Assembly: GCA_964579845.1 (NCBI GenBank)
Contig: CAZOHC010000002.1
Span: 1 to 49,972, forward strand
Reading direction: 5' to 3'
Source of the DNA: CAZOHC01 sp964579845
GTDB lineage: Bacteria; Patescibacteriota; Microgenomatia; Levybacterales; UBA12049
Length of the DNA: 49,972 nucleotides
Part shown: positions 9,421 through 18,573 of the stretch, piece after piece
Layout of the letters: every line of letters starts with the position of its first letter
Position numbering within the stretch: the stretch's first letter is position 1
Notes under the pieces: model-generated
The model's input: the letters and a program-made list of their open reading frames with translations, nothing else
Told to the model about the DNA's origin: nothing
Databases searched by the model: none
Program-made: the position numbers and the translations under genes

Positions 9421-10809
9421 TTACTTTCTAGCTCCAAAAAAAAGTTTCTTTCGTTCTTTCCAGTATCTGTCTTGTCTGCAGAGAAAACGTTCATAATCAG
9501 GATCTGCCAAAACGTACTTTATCGCTTCCTCAAGAAAAATCGTATTTTGCGATCCTTTCACGAGGAGAATCGCTTCTTTCGGAAGATTCTTTTTCATGTA
9601 GTCACCGGCAGCTTTTGCATCAGGAAACCAGGTCACTTCTTTTATTTTTTTACTTCGTTTGAGTACAGGAAGGACATATGACTGAGTATGCTGACCGACG
9701 AGATACACATATTCAATCGCGCGCGGAATCTTCCCCGCAATATCTCTATGTGTCTCCTCCGCTTCTTCCCCCAGCTCCCTCATATCACCGAAAAGAAACG
9801 CTGTCGGTCTGTCAGTCTGTTTTTTGAGTTCATGGCTGAGGTCTAAAAATGCAGCAACAGCTGATGGTGAGGCATTATAAGAGGCATCGATAATCACACT
9901 CTTTTTTATACCTGGCAGAATACTGGATCGTCCTTTCGGTAGCGAAAAATTATCTTCAAATGCTTTTCGCATATGATGGATCGATAGTCCGAGCTGATAA
10001 CCGGTTAGAAAAGCAGCAGCAATTACTTCCTGATATTCTTTCGGCAAGACATAACCTTCCAGAAATAAATCAATTTTTTCATGACTTATATCGCTCTGAA
10101 TTAAAAATGAATAGTGTGTTCCTTTCAGCGTTGCCCTATATCCTCCGTATGATATATCATTCCGCAGGCTTTTTCCGAAAGAAAGCAGGGTGGTTTTTCT
10201 GTGGAGAATCAGATAATCATCAATTCGCTGTTTAATATACTGATCATCCGCATTATAGATACCCACTTTACAATCAGACTCGGTAATAATTTTGGTATCT
10301 TCTTCTGCAATTCTTTTTAGCAGATACGTTAATTTATCTTCACTTTTGAGGTTTTTTGCCCGTTTTTCTTTGAACGTTTTCTCAAACTGTTGCGTATGTG
10401 TTGCTGAGATATTAAGTGAGATAGCATAGTCAGGCTTGACGATCGTTAATAAATATCCCATGTTTTTCGGCGGATACGGATCATCAATACCCATCTCGAT
10501 GATCAGATATTCAGTATGCCGCAGATGTAATAACCCCAGTGGAGCTTTAACGAGCATCTTCAACCATCCACGTATTGTAAAGTCTTCAGCAGTAATGCCC
10601 AGTATTCCGAGCGGAATGCCTGTCTCTGAATTTCCTGCGATTGCTTTCGTCGGTGCAACATCTTTCAGAATTGCATAGAGAGCGTTCCTGGTTGAAGATT
10701 TTCCGATGGAGCCTGCTATGCCTATGGTTATCGGTTTATGAAGAGCAAGTGCGAAAACTGCGAGTGCACGAAGGTACAGCAGTACCGGCCAGATGAGAAA
10801 TTGTTTCAT
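9421..10809 (-). CDS. Membrane-anchored MurF-like Mur ligase
   Basis: A 462-residue ATP-dependent ligase of the Mur family. The P-loop GIAGSIGKSSTRNAL starts near residue 31, right after one membrane segment (ILIWPV-type, about 4-24). The central domain has NISATHTQQFEKTF and the C-terminal domain has IIDASYNASPSAVAA and FLFGDMRELGEEAEETHRD, all typical of MurF, which joins D-Ala-D-Ala to UDP-MurNAc-tripeptide. The usual MurF N-terminal UDP-binding domain is missing and replaced by the membrane segment, so the substrate may be a lipid-linked or different precursor. A TATAAT box (10820-10825) precedes the ATG by 10 bases. Confidence 0.75.
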   Translation of the reverse strand: MKQFLIWPVLLYLRALAVFALALHKPITIGIAGSIGKSSTRNALYAILKDVAPTKAIAGNSETGIPLGILGITAEDFTIRGWLKMLVKAPLGLLHLRHTEYLIIEMGIDDPYPPKNMGYLLTIVKPDYAISLNISATHTQQFEKTFKEKRAKNLKSEDKLTYLLKRIAEEDTKIITESDCKVGIYNADDQYIKQRIDDYLILHRKTTLLSFGKSLRNDISYGGYRATLKGTHYSFLIQSDISHEKIDLFLEGYVLPKEYQEVIAAAFLTGYQLGLSIHHMRKAFEDNFSLPKGRSSILPGIKKSVIIDASYNASPSAVAAFLDLSHELKKQTDRPTAFLFGDMRELGEEAEETHRDIAGKIPRAIEYVYLVGQHTQSYVLPVLKRSKKIKEVTWFPDAKAAGDYMKKNLPKEAILLVKGSQNTIFLEEAIKYVLADPDYERFLCRQDRYWKERKKLFFGARK

Positions 10810-10856
10810 GGTGCTTCCTATTATAGTTGAAAACGCTGGTATTGACGAGCGATTCT

Positions 10857-12092
10857 CTAGAATACGACCTTAACAGTATGATCTGTTGTGCTCTGTATGA
10901 CGAGGTCAGCGTCCTGTCTCTTCCCGGTAGGTGTGACGAAGGATAATCTGTAACTCCCCTCTGGCATCGAAAAACGAGCGTCTCCGTTTTCATCAGTTGT
11001 TTCGATGACATCATCCTGCACGAGAATCATCGTATTCTCAAGCACTTTGCCGTGCGTGTCAGTCGTATGAACGGTAATGCGGCCGGGGCGGTAATATTTT
11101 TTTATGATTGTTCCGACCGGTTTTAGTTCGCCTGAGTGATCAAGCAGTGCGGTGCTGCTTTCTGATAGCGTCCAGTAATTAACACCACCGATTTTTTTTC
11201 TTTGAAGAAACAGCTCCCATAAAAGCATATCGACAAATGCTGCCTGCTCTGCCGCATGCATCTCGCCGTTAATATCAGGAATCGGTGCGCCGAATTCACC
11301 GAGTATGATTGTCGCTTGATACGGCACATGGAAATAATCGATATACTCCCGCATGTCCTCAACTGTAGCGACATAGTGATCAAGCGTGACAACGCCGTTA
11401 TGAGCATCAATCGTCGGCTTGTCCAGTACAGTTTTAGCCACACCGCCGCTCATTGATATCCAATCAGTCGTGACGTCTTTTTGTATCTCTGTGAAAGCCC
11501 GTTGTACCGCAGCTTGCTCGGCGACCAGATATTCTCTCATTTTCAGATCTTTTTCATGTCCCGGGAGCGACTTAAACGGTGCTCCGTTCTCAGGTTCCAC
11601 ATTCGCTGAAAAGATATCTCCATCTTCGAAAAGATCAGGGTTGGATCTGATAAATCGGATGGTTTGCTCAATATGTTCTTCAGGGGACATCTCTGTCGGG
11701 TAGTCAAACCACCCTTCCCAGGCTGACCAGTTCCCCCTGAACCAGACCGAGAGGTTATGCGCTCTGGCAGCATGTACCCACTGCGTTAGATACGGATAGA
11801 ATTCTTCATCATACGGTGTTGCGATCGCGACACAGTCTGCTCCCATATCAGCAATCGTTCGCACCTGTTCAGCAATGATCTGCTCCGAAGTATCACTGCC
11901 CCCAAGCTCTCTGGCGCGGTCTCGGGAAACTTTCATCGTATCGATACACTGATGAGCAAATAACGAGTTTTTCTCAGTACGCTCTTCTGTCATAACTGTA
12001 ATACCCGGACTCTCTGTTCTTGAGAAAAAGATAATGCCTGTTGTCACCAGGATGATGATGGCTGCTACAAGTAACTTAATTTTCATCTTCAT
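10857..12092 (-). CDS. Secreted glycoside-hydrolase-like TIM-barrel protein with C-terminal Ig-like domain
   Basis: A 411-residue protein with an N-terminal signal anchor (LLVAAIIILVTTGIIFF). The body reads like a GH5/clan-A (beta/alpha)8 barrel: RTIADMGADCVAIATPYDEE, FRGNWSAWEG, a candidate acid/base Glu in SANVEPENG and a candidate nucleophile Glu in IILGEFGAPIPD. From about residue 335 a small beta domain follows (ITVHTTDTHGKVLENTMILV, DENGDARFSMPEGSYRLSF), as in carboxypeptidase-regulatory-like or Ig-like domains. It would cut or remodel a glycan outside the cell. Its start overlaps the end of the membrane glycosyltransferase gene by 17 bases, so it belongs to the glycan operon. The exact GH family is not established. 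Confidence 0.65.
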   Translation of the reverse strand: MKMKIKLLVAAIIILVTTGIIFFSRTESPGITVMTEERTEKNSLFAHQCIDTMKVSRDRARELGGSDTSEQIIAEQVRTIADMGADCVAIATPYDEEFYPYLTQWVHAARAHNLSVWFRGNWSAWEGWFDYPTEMSPEEHIEQTIRFIRSNPDLFEDGDIFSANVEPENGAPFKSLPGHEKDLKMREYLVAEQAAVQRAFTEIQKDVTTDWISMSGGVAKTVLDKPTIDAHNGVVTLDHYVATVEDMREYIDYFHVPYQATIILGEFGAPIPDINGEMHAAEQAAFVDMLLWELFLQRKKIGGVNYWTLSESSTALLDHSGELKPVGTIIKKYYRPGRITVHTTDTHGKVLENTMILVQDDVIETTDENGDARFSMPEGSYRLSFVTPTGKRQDADLVIQSTTDHTVKVVF

Positions 12093-13674
12093 AGGTAGTA
12101 TATGTTGCTTTTTTCTTAAAAATCAGAATTTCCGGAGAAGTATACACTTTATTAAAGTATTTGTATAACCTTCCCTGAATAGCAGGATTGTCATGGATTG
12201 CTGACCAGACACTATCATCCTGTTGCATGACGATCCATGTTGCATACTTCTCCGGCTCAACCAGTGATTCGTCCCAGTATGGTTTGTTTCCTATATAGAT
12301 AATGTTCTGCATCGGAATCGTGCTCCGGGTGACACTGATACTGCGAGCGAAGTCATCGATTAACACCAGTCCCCCGTCATAATTATCTGCCATCCAGTAC
12401 TGTGCATTCACTTCCTTGGCTGAGGATAATCCGTTCACACCATCCTCATACGATATTATCTTTGAATATCCAGAAAGATACAAACCGAACTGTAAGATAA
12501 AGAGTGTCGTAATCACGGCTTTACTTTTCAGAGAAGCACGGAAAAAGAGGTATCCCAGGAAAAATGCGACGGCAGGCAGCACCATGAGTCCATACCGGAC
12601 GTTAAACAGTCGCCACTCAAAAGAGGCCGGAGTTACATGAGGAATAAAAATAACTGATTGTCCCATATAGAGTGTTGCGACATAGAAAATAAACGGCACC
12701 ATCATAATTATGGCTGCGAAGTACTGAAGTTTGCCTCGTTCAGTCAGCACGTACCGGATAAAGCCGACCAGTGCCATAAAATAGATAAAGACTCCTGTAT
12801 TACTCATCCCGGTGACAAAATAGTAGATAAACGACTGGAACATGTCATGGTATGCAGGGAGCTCACCGCGAACATACCATGCTTCCTGCTGCGATTTTGC
12901 AGAAAACTGACTGTTCGTAAAATAGAACGGATCACCCAGAATCAGATAATCCCAGATCATCCAGATCGCGATTCCGAAGAACGCAGGGGTTGAGAAAAAT
13001 ACCATCCGTCCTGCCAGTCTTTTGAACGAGATTTTTTTCGGGAAATACAGGAGGAATAAAATAATGGCTTGAAATAACACTAAAAACCAACCGTCATATC
13101 GTGAGAGTGTCGCACAAAAGCCGAAAAATGCAGCTGCCATCAGCGAAAGAATCTCAGTATCTACTTTTATAAATCGAATAAAGTAGTAAGAAGAGAGAAT
13201 AAAAAACATAAGAAGCGGCAACTCAGTCATCGGCGTTGCCTGCATGTATAAAATATTCGGATTCAGTGCGAAGACCAAAAACGCGAAGAATGATGCTGCT
13301 GCGTTTCGTGTCACGAAGTACGTGAGTTTATACAGATAGATACACGAGATGATAAAGCAAAGTCCTGACACAATCGCTCCTGCCAAGCCTGTTCTCCACC
13401 ATGAGTCAAAGATGACGAACGGCACCATCATCAGATGGGGTAACGGTAACCAGATTCCGCCAAGCTGTGCCATACCGGGTGTTAAGCTATGTACGACACG
13501 TTTTGCAATATTCAGATGTGATTCAGCATCTCCGTATGCGACGATAGCATCAGCAAAGAAATAATGTGACATACTACTGATGCTTAATAGCAGTGAGATG
13601 AGAAAAACAAAAGAAAGCCATGGAATTGACTGTGATTTAATTTTTACCGCTGGTAGTGTAAAGCTAAACTTCAT
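12076..13674 (-). CDS. GT-C-type membrane glycosyltransferase (PMT/ArnT-like)
   Basis: A 532-residue protein with about 11-12 membrane segments. The first outside loop carries an acidic motif (FADAIVAYGDAESHLNIAKR, then GGIWLPLPHLMMVP), as in lipid-phosphate-sugar-dependent GT-C enzymes such as PMT and ArnT. It would move a sugar from a polyprenyl-phosphate donor to an acceptor on the outer face of the membrane. Its start overlaps the end of the next upstream membrane protein gene by 11 bases, which indicates translational coupling. Donor and acceptor are unknown. Confidence 0.7.
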   Translation of the reverse strand: MKFSFTLPAVKIKSQSIPWLSFVFLISLLLSISSMSHYFFADAIVAYGDAESHLNIAKRVVHSLTPGMAQLGGIWLPLPHLMMVPFVIFDSWWRTGLAGAIVSGLCFIISCIYLYKLTYFVTRNAAASFFAFLVFALNPNILYMQATPMTELPLLMFFILSSYYFIRFIKVDTEILSLMAAAFFGFCATLSRYDGWFLVLFQAIILFLLYFPKKISFKRLAGRMVFFSTPAFFGIAIWMIWDYLILGDPFYFTNSQFSAKSQQEAWYVRGELPAYHDMFQSFIYYFVTGMSNTGVFIYFMALVGFIRYVLTERGKLQYFAAIIMMVPFIFYVATLYMGQSVIFIPHVTPASFEWRLFNVRYGLMVLPAVAFFLGYLFFRASLKSKAVITTLFILQFGLYLSGYSKIISYEDGVNGLSSAKEVNAQYWMADNYDGGLVLIDDFARSISVTRSTIPMQNIIYIGNKPYWDESLVEPEKYATWIVMQQDDSVWSAIHDNPAIQGRLYKYFNKVYTSPEILIFKKKATYTTYEDEN

Positions 13675-15349
13675 ATGACCTCACCTTTCTGGCAAAATAT
13701 ATCACCATCAGAAATAGCAGAATAACAGTCGTGTAAAGGAGCAGATAGTACTGTGGGAGAGTGATGCTGCCAACAAAAAAACTGTTATACACATAACTGC
13801 TTGAGATGCCGTCGCGGAGGTAGTCAAGGTTCAGGAAAAAGCCATATTTCATTTTGAGGAAATCAGCTTCTACTTTCGGAGGCACTGCATTGGTTGTTAA
13901 GACGCCGATCAGCGAAATCGCTGCTGAGTATGAAAAAAGAATGAGTGTGATGATTTTGGCGATTAAAATGTTCTTGCTTTGTGACAGCCAAACTGCGATC
14001 AGCAGCGAGAGCACTGACATCGCGATAATCAGATACCGTGGCCCGAATGCCCAACCGCCCCACGGATCACCGAAGCTGGCGTATAAGAAGATGTTAAGTC
14101 CTGCGATAGTGAGCAAAATACCTCGCTTCATATCCATTCTGTTAAAGAGTGCGATCACGCCTCCAACTGCGAGTAAGAAGATCGGTGAGAACACCAGAAT
14201 ACCTTTGTCAGGTGCAACGGTCAACGTGTACAGGCCGAACATTAAGTTCTCCTCAGCGAAAAATGATGTCGTTGTTTTATCTTTCTCAATTTCTTTGAGT
14301 GTATCCTCTCCTCCCTCTCTTTCAAAAAGATTGAGCTCTCGAATAGTTTTGTATCCCGGAATGGTGCCGTGAAGACTTCGCCAATTACCGAGCTCCTGCT
14401 GGTTATACCAGAGATGTAATCCTGTTATGAAAAAGAACAGTATCGCAGTAAGTAAAAATGCAGGCTTGATCCCGACAGTCATTTTTCGCCGTATTTTCGA
14501 AAAGGTGACGGATGAGAAAAAAAAGTACACCATGATAGGCATCATGAACACCAGATTGGGATAATCAACGGTAAATGCTACGGCGTAGCTCAACCAGACA
14601 TATGCTCCCCAGAGAAATCGCATCCTTCTGCCTTTTGAAAATCTCCAGACTGCATAAAATGAAGAGATAATCAAAAATGTCGAAACGTGATGCTGATACA
14701 AGGTCGTCGCATAACTCCATGAAGTTGATCCGAATGCAAAGATAACAGGGGCGATTAAGGAATTTGCTGTCGGAAGTTTGAATATATCTCGTCCGATTTT
14801 ATACAGAAAAAACATACTGCCAAGTGCGAATAACGAAACAGTTGCAAAGCTGAAAACCTGCGTGAGTTGAAACACCCGTCCAAGCGTATACATCGGTACT
14901 GCGAGTACGGAAAGTCCCGGAGCAAAGAAACTATAAAATCGTCCGTCGACATAGCCGACATCAGGATAGACCACATCAGCCAAAGCTTGATCAAGGGAAA
15001 AACTATGATGTTCCGCAAAAGCATACGTATGAGCATATCTCCCTCGCTCCGGCGATAACTCAAACGGAAAGGTCGCTTGGTCCATCCTGCTCATCTCAGA
15101 AGGCCCCATGTTGCCCGGCACGCCTTTGAGTGTTGCTGCGTATAAAACGGCGCAGGTTAGAAAAAACAACGCGAGAACGATGATGGTAATGGTTTTATTT
15201 TTTTCTGACCGTATCTCATGTATTTTCGCGTTTTTGACAAAGACCAGCGTTTCAGGTTGAAAAAAGTCCTCATCAGGATCATGCTGGAGCGAAATCCATG
15301 AAATCAGCTGTTTCATTTTTTCTTTTATGTTCGGTAATTGTAATCTCAT
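13664..15349 (-). CDS. Polytopic membrane protein, probable GT-C glycosyltransferase
   Basis: A 561-residue protein with a cytoplasmic N-terminus of about 50 residues and about 12 membrane segments. The first outside loop holds acidic residues and the sequence YPDVGYVDGRFYSFFAPGLS, similar to loops in uncharacterised glycosyltransferase-like membrane proteins. A role in adding or exporting sugars is inferred mainly from the surrounding glycosyltransferase genes. It has its own promoter TTGATA (15388-15393)-17-TATAAT (15365-15370), giving a leader of about 8 bases. Confidence 0.6.
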   Translation of the reverse strand: MRLQLPNIKEKMKQLISWISLQHDPDEDFFQPETLVFVKNAKIHEIRSEKNKTITIIVLALFFLTCAVLYAATLKGVPGNMGPSEMSRMDQATFPFELSPERGRYAHTYAFAEHHSFSLDQALADVVYPDVGYVDGRFYSFFAPGLSVLAVPMYTLGRVFQLTQVFSFATVSLFALGSMFFLYKIGRDIFKLPTANSLIAPVIFAFGSTSWSYATTLYQHHVSTFLIISSFYAVWRFSKGRRMRFLWGAYVWLSYAVAFTVDYPNLVFMMPIMVYFFFSSVTFSKIRRKMTVGIKPAFLLTAILFFFITGLHLWYNQQELGNWRSLHGTIPGYKTIRELNLFEREGGEDTLKEIEKDKTTTSFFAEENLMFGLYTLTVAPDKGILVFSPIFLLAVGGVIALFNRMDMKRGILLTIAGLNIFLYASFGDPWGGWAFGPRYLIIAMSVLSLLIAVWLSQSKNILIAKIITLILFSYSAAISLIGVLTTNAVPPKVEADFLKMKYGFFLNLDYLRDGISSSYVYNSFFVGSITLPQYYLLLYTTVILLFLMVIYFARKVRSYEV

Positions 15350-15364
15350 AAAATATTATAGGAT

Positions 15365-15393
15365 ATTATACTTGTTTTGAGGCTAATTATCAA
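15365..15393 (-). promoter_or_regulatory. Internal promoter of the glycan block
   Basis: On the minus strand TTGATA (15388-15393) and TATAAT (15365-15370) are 17 nt apart, in the 58-base gap between the PIG-L gene and the membrane protein gene at 15349. A second TATAAT lies closer to the ATG. Confidence 0.6.
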
Positions 15394-15407
15394 TCCTCAC
15401 CCTCACG

Positions 15408-16178
15408 CTACTTCGTTATTTGAGGCAAAAGATAGTACTCCTGTAGTTCCGGTATTTCTGACGTAGAAAAGAGTAAAGGAACTTGCGATTGGTAATGATG
15501 GATCAGTTTTCTCTTCTTTTTTTTATCAAAAACAAACGGCACTGCTTTAACCGGACGAGGTTGGAGAGGATGTTCCCTGCTGTAATAAGGCTGATCATAC
15601 CAAAAAACTGTTTTGGGCCTTTTCAGAGCTACTGTCTTGGTGACCACATGATCGACATGATTACCAATTCCGATCGGTGCGAAGAGTAGGGCATCAGTGG
15701 GAAGGATTTGATTAAGTTTACGTTTGATTCTTTTAATTCGCTGATGGTCCTCAGCATGGATTGTTCCTGTTGCAATATGAAATCTATACGTCGGATACAG
15801 GTGTGTGCATTCCGGGAGGACTTTTCCGAGCAGAGCAGTAATACCTCCTACTGACTCTTTTTTGCGGTAGAGTGCTTCTTTTTCTCCGAGTAACACAGTC
15901 TTAACACCGAGTGAACTGAAGGCTATGTTATCTTCTTCTTTTCGCTTACTATAGAGTAATGCAGCGTCAGATTCCTCACTGTCTTGTAATGCTTTTTTAG
16001 CGGATAATGTATATGGTGGTTTTCCTCCTTTGGTAAAAACTGTTATCACCGTAACATCGGTTTTATCTGCGAGAAAACTGATGAGTCCTCCACATGAAAG
16101 CGCCGCATCGTCAAAGTGCGGTGAGAGAAAGTAACACGGTGTTTTTTGAGCTATGATGTCATTAATAAATTTCTTCAT
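15408..16178 (-). CDS. PIG-L/LmbE-family deacetylase
   Basis: A 256-residue cytoplasmic enzyme. FLSPHFDDAALSCGGLI near the N-terminus is the zinc-binding motif of PIG-L deacetylases (usual form PHPDDE; here PHFDDA), and GIGNHVDHVVTKTVA supplies the third metal ligand. Such enzymes remove the acetyl group from GlcNAc in glycolipids and related precursors. The Glu of the usual motif is Ala here, which is found in some members. Its start overlaps the upstream GT4 stop by 4 bases (ATGA), so the two are coupled, and it probably modifies a sugar made by the neighbouring enzymes. Confidence 0.8.
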   Translation of the reverse strand: MKKFINDIIAQKTPCYFLSPHFDDAALSCGGLISFLADKTDVTVITVFTKGGKPPYTLSAKKALQDSEESDAALLYSKRKEEDNIAFSSLGVKTVLLGEKEALYRKKESVGGITALLGKVLPECTHLYPTYRFHIATGTIHAEDHQRIKRIKRKLNQILPTDALLFAPIGIGNHVDHVVTKTVALKRPKTVFWYDQPYYSREHPLQPRPVKAVPFVFDKKKKRKLIHHYQSQVPLLFSTSEIPELQEYYLLPQITK

Positions 16179-17269
16179 GATAGTACTGACTTAATAAACG
16201 CTGTATACGCGTTCCCTGTCTGTGTCCAGGTGAACGTACGTGCAAAGGCTCGCCCTTTGTCTCCCAGTTGTTTTCCCAGTGATTTCGTCTGCAAAATACG
16301 CTCAATAGCACGTGCCATAGCGTCTGTATTACCTTGCTTCACCGAAAGGTGCGCATTTTTCGGTATCCATGACAGCCCCGGAAGTGAAAATGTGACGAGA
16401 GGGACTCCGGCTGCCAAAGCTTCAAGACTGACGATTGAGAATGTTTCAAATCGTGAAGTAATAACAACACAGGAAGCATTTTTAATGAGTGAATCTTTTG
16501 CTTTACCATCCACAGCCCCTCGGTAAATAACTCGTGTCGGGTCAGGAAGATTACGGATGAGTGATTGCAGTTTTCTGATTTGTTTTTCCTCACCTGAACC
16601 GGCGATAATCAGCGGGATCGGTTTTTTCAGTTTCAGTTTTGTATAAACAGTTAGGAGTAGATCCAGTCCTTTCTGGTCTACTTCTATCCGGCCGAGTGAG
16701 AGAATGTACGGTTCCTGTTTCGTTCGCTTGGCTGTATTCGTATTGACGCCATTTGGAATAGTTACAAACGTTGCGTTCGGATTTAAACGTTTAATGATCC
16801 GTGCGTCATGTTCAGTCGTTGTGATGATATATCGATACGTTCTCAAGCCGAGGGATTCAATTTTGTCAAACGGTAAGTGATATTTTCGCTTCATATCTTT
16901 TCCTGAAAGCATATGGCAGAGTCCGATCACAGGCTTTTTCGTCAGAAGCTGTAACATCCCTGTAGAGAACGGAGGAGTGAAATTCTCAATCCAGAGATCA
17001 AAATCCGATAACATCACCTGAAGCGGAAGGATCAACTGGTAGCTCAGTTGGCTTATCTTTGCTCCGCCATGGGACAATCCGATCCGTTTGTAATATACAC
17101 CATCTATCTCTCCTGCAACTGCATTCGGGAAGTTCCCTGTGATAACTGTTACACGATAGTGCTTTGAGAGAAATTTCGCCGTTTCCTGTACCGCGCGCGC
17201 TCCCCCACCTCCGTAATAGGTGTTGCCGAGCGAGTCATAACTAGAGATGATAATATGCTTCTTCTTCAT
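16175..17269 (-). CDS. GT4-family glycosyltransferase
   Basis: A 364-residue GT-B-fold enzyme with a Gly-rich acceptor-side loop (YYGGGGARAVQETAKFLS) and the family donor-site motif with two Glu residues (SRFETFSIVSLEALAAGVPL). PYILSLGRIEVDQKGLDLLL is the typical start of the C-terminal domain. It would add a sugar to a growing surface glycan using a nucleotide-sugar donor. It lies 6 bases from the upstream GT4 gene and overlaps the PIG-L start. Confidence 0.85.
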   Translation of the reverse strand: MKKKHIIISSYDSLGNTYYGGGGARAVQETAKFLSKHYRVTVITGNFPNAVAGEIDGVYYKRIGLSHGGAKISQLSYQLILPLQVMLSDFDLWIENFTPPFSTGMLQLLTKKPVIGLCHMLSGKDMKRKYHLPFDKIESLGLRTYRYIITTTEHDARIIKRLNPNATFVTIPNGVNTNTAKRTKQEPYILSLGRIEVDQKGLDLLLTVYTKLKLKKPIPLIIAGSGEEKQIRKLQSLIRNLPDPTRVIYRGAVDGKAKDSLIKNASCVVITSRFETFSIVSLEALAAGVPLVTFSLPGLSWIPKNAHLSVKQGNTDAMARAIERILQTKSLGKQLGDKGRAFARTFTWTQTGNAYTAFIKSVLS

Positions 17270-17275
17270 ATCGTA

Positions 17276-18562
17276 TTAAAGGAACAGTGAGTGTATTTTA
17301 TTCAGGATATACGTTAGACGTGTGCGTTTCATAGGCTTTATGACTGACGGTTGGTACAGAGCTTCTGCCATAATAGTGGCAAACGCATTCGCACTGTTGT
17401 CCCAGCTGAATTTTTGAGCACGCAGAGTCGCTGCTTGTGAGAGTCTTTCTCGAAGCTGCTTGTTTTTGAGGACTAAAAGGATAGTCTGAGCAAAGCTGTC
17501 AGTATCGCCATACGGCAGGAGATATCCTGTTTTTTTATGCAGAATAGCATCTTTCAGCCCTGAAACGTCTGAGGCGATAACAGGTGTCCCTGATGCATTT
17601 GCTTCAATCGTCGTTATCCCCCAGCCTTCCCGCAGCGAAGGGTTCACAAAAACCCATGCTTTTTGCATAAGTTTTCGTTTCTCGTCATCGGTAATCCGGC
17701 CTGTGAACAGGATTTTTTGCTCCAGACCGAGTTTTTTTGTCAGTCTCACCAGGCGATCTTTATCCTCACCTGTCCCGGCTATAACGAATTTCGCAGTCGG
17801 CAGTTCGTAAAGTACCTGCTTTGCTGCCTGAATGAGAATATGGAGGCTCTTATATGTCTGCAACCTTCCTACATAGAGGACAAACGGCGTTTTGTCTTTC
17901 TCCCCTGGCTTATAGCGTGTCTTATCAATGCCGTTGTAGATGATGCGAGGTTCGATGTTCGTTAATTTATGCCTGAGAATCTCACGCTTTGATGAAGGAG
18001 AGACCGTGATGATTGGTATATTTCGGTAAACCAGTGGCATGAGTTTTGCCTCCATGAATGAGGCGATCTGTGCGAGAGGAAATGCTAAGTTCTTTATAAA
18101 AATCTCCTGATGGACATGATGAATAACGAGGAATGTCTTTTTTCTTGCATAGAGCGGTGTGAAAAACGGAATGCCGTTCTCACAGTCAATAATAATATCG
18201 TAGTTTCCTCTGAAGCGAACCAGGTAGTAGAGAAATGCCCAGAAATAAACGAAGTAAAATCCGCCTCGTCTGATAATCTGAATGCCGTCAACGACTTCAT
18301 TCCGTTTGCTGTGCCCATCAGAACCGCAGAAAATAGTAACGCTCGCCCCGTTTTTAACCCACCGTTTTGCGAGTTCTCTGATGTATACTTCAGCTCCCCC
18401 TGCGTATACATGTTTCGTGTCTCGCCAGTTAAAGATAAGAATTCGTTTCCCTGTTCCGGTTGGTGCTACTTTTTTCGATTTTCGGAAGATATCCCACAGA
18501 TCGATAAAGATCCTGAGAAAAAATTGAAAACTCTGCTTGGTAATAATGCGTGCTTTGCTCAT
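17276..18562 (-). CDS. GT4-family glycosyltransferase
   Basis: A 428-residue GT-B-fold enzyme. The N-terminal domain has HVYAGGAEVYIRELAKRW, the C-terminal domain PFVLYVGRLQTYKSLHILIQ, and the donor-binding motif is NPSLREGWGITTIEANASG. It is paralogous in fold to the next gene but not close in sequence. It lies 11 bases downstream of the large GT2 gene. The sugar and acceptor cannot be read from the sequence. Confidence 0.85.
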   Translation of the reverse strand: MSKARIITKQSFQFFLRIFIDLWDIFRKSKKVAPTGTGKRILIFNWRDTKHVYAGGAEVYIRELAKRWVKNGASVTIFCGSDGHSKRNEVVDGIQIIRRGGFYFVYFWAFLYYLVRFRGNYDIIIDCENGIPFFTPLYARKKTFLVIHHVHQEIFIKNLAFPLAQIASFMEAKLMPLVYRNIPIITVSPSSKREILRHKLTNIEPRIIYNGIDKTRYKPGEKDKTPFVLYVGRLQTYKSLHILIQAAKQVLYELPTAKFVIAGTGEDKDRLVRLTKKLGLEQKILFTGRITDDEKRKLMQKAWVFVNPSLREGWGITTIEANASGTPVIASDVSGLKDAILHKKTGYLLPYGDTDSFAQTILLVLKNKQLRERLSQAATLRAQKFSWDNSANAFATIMAEALYQPSVIKPMKRTRLTYILNKIHSLFL

Positions 18563-18573
18563 ACTGTTTCCTG

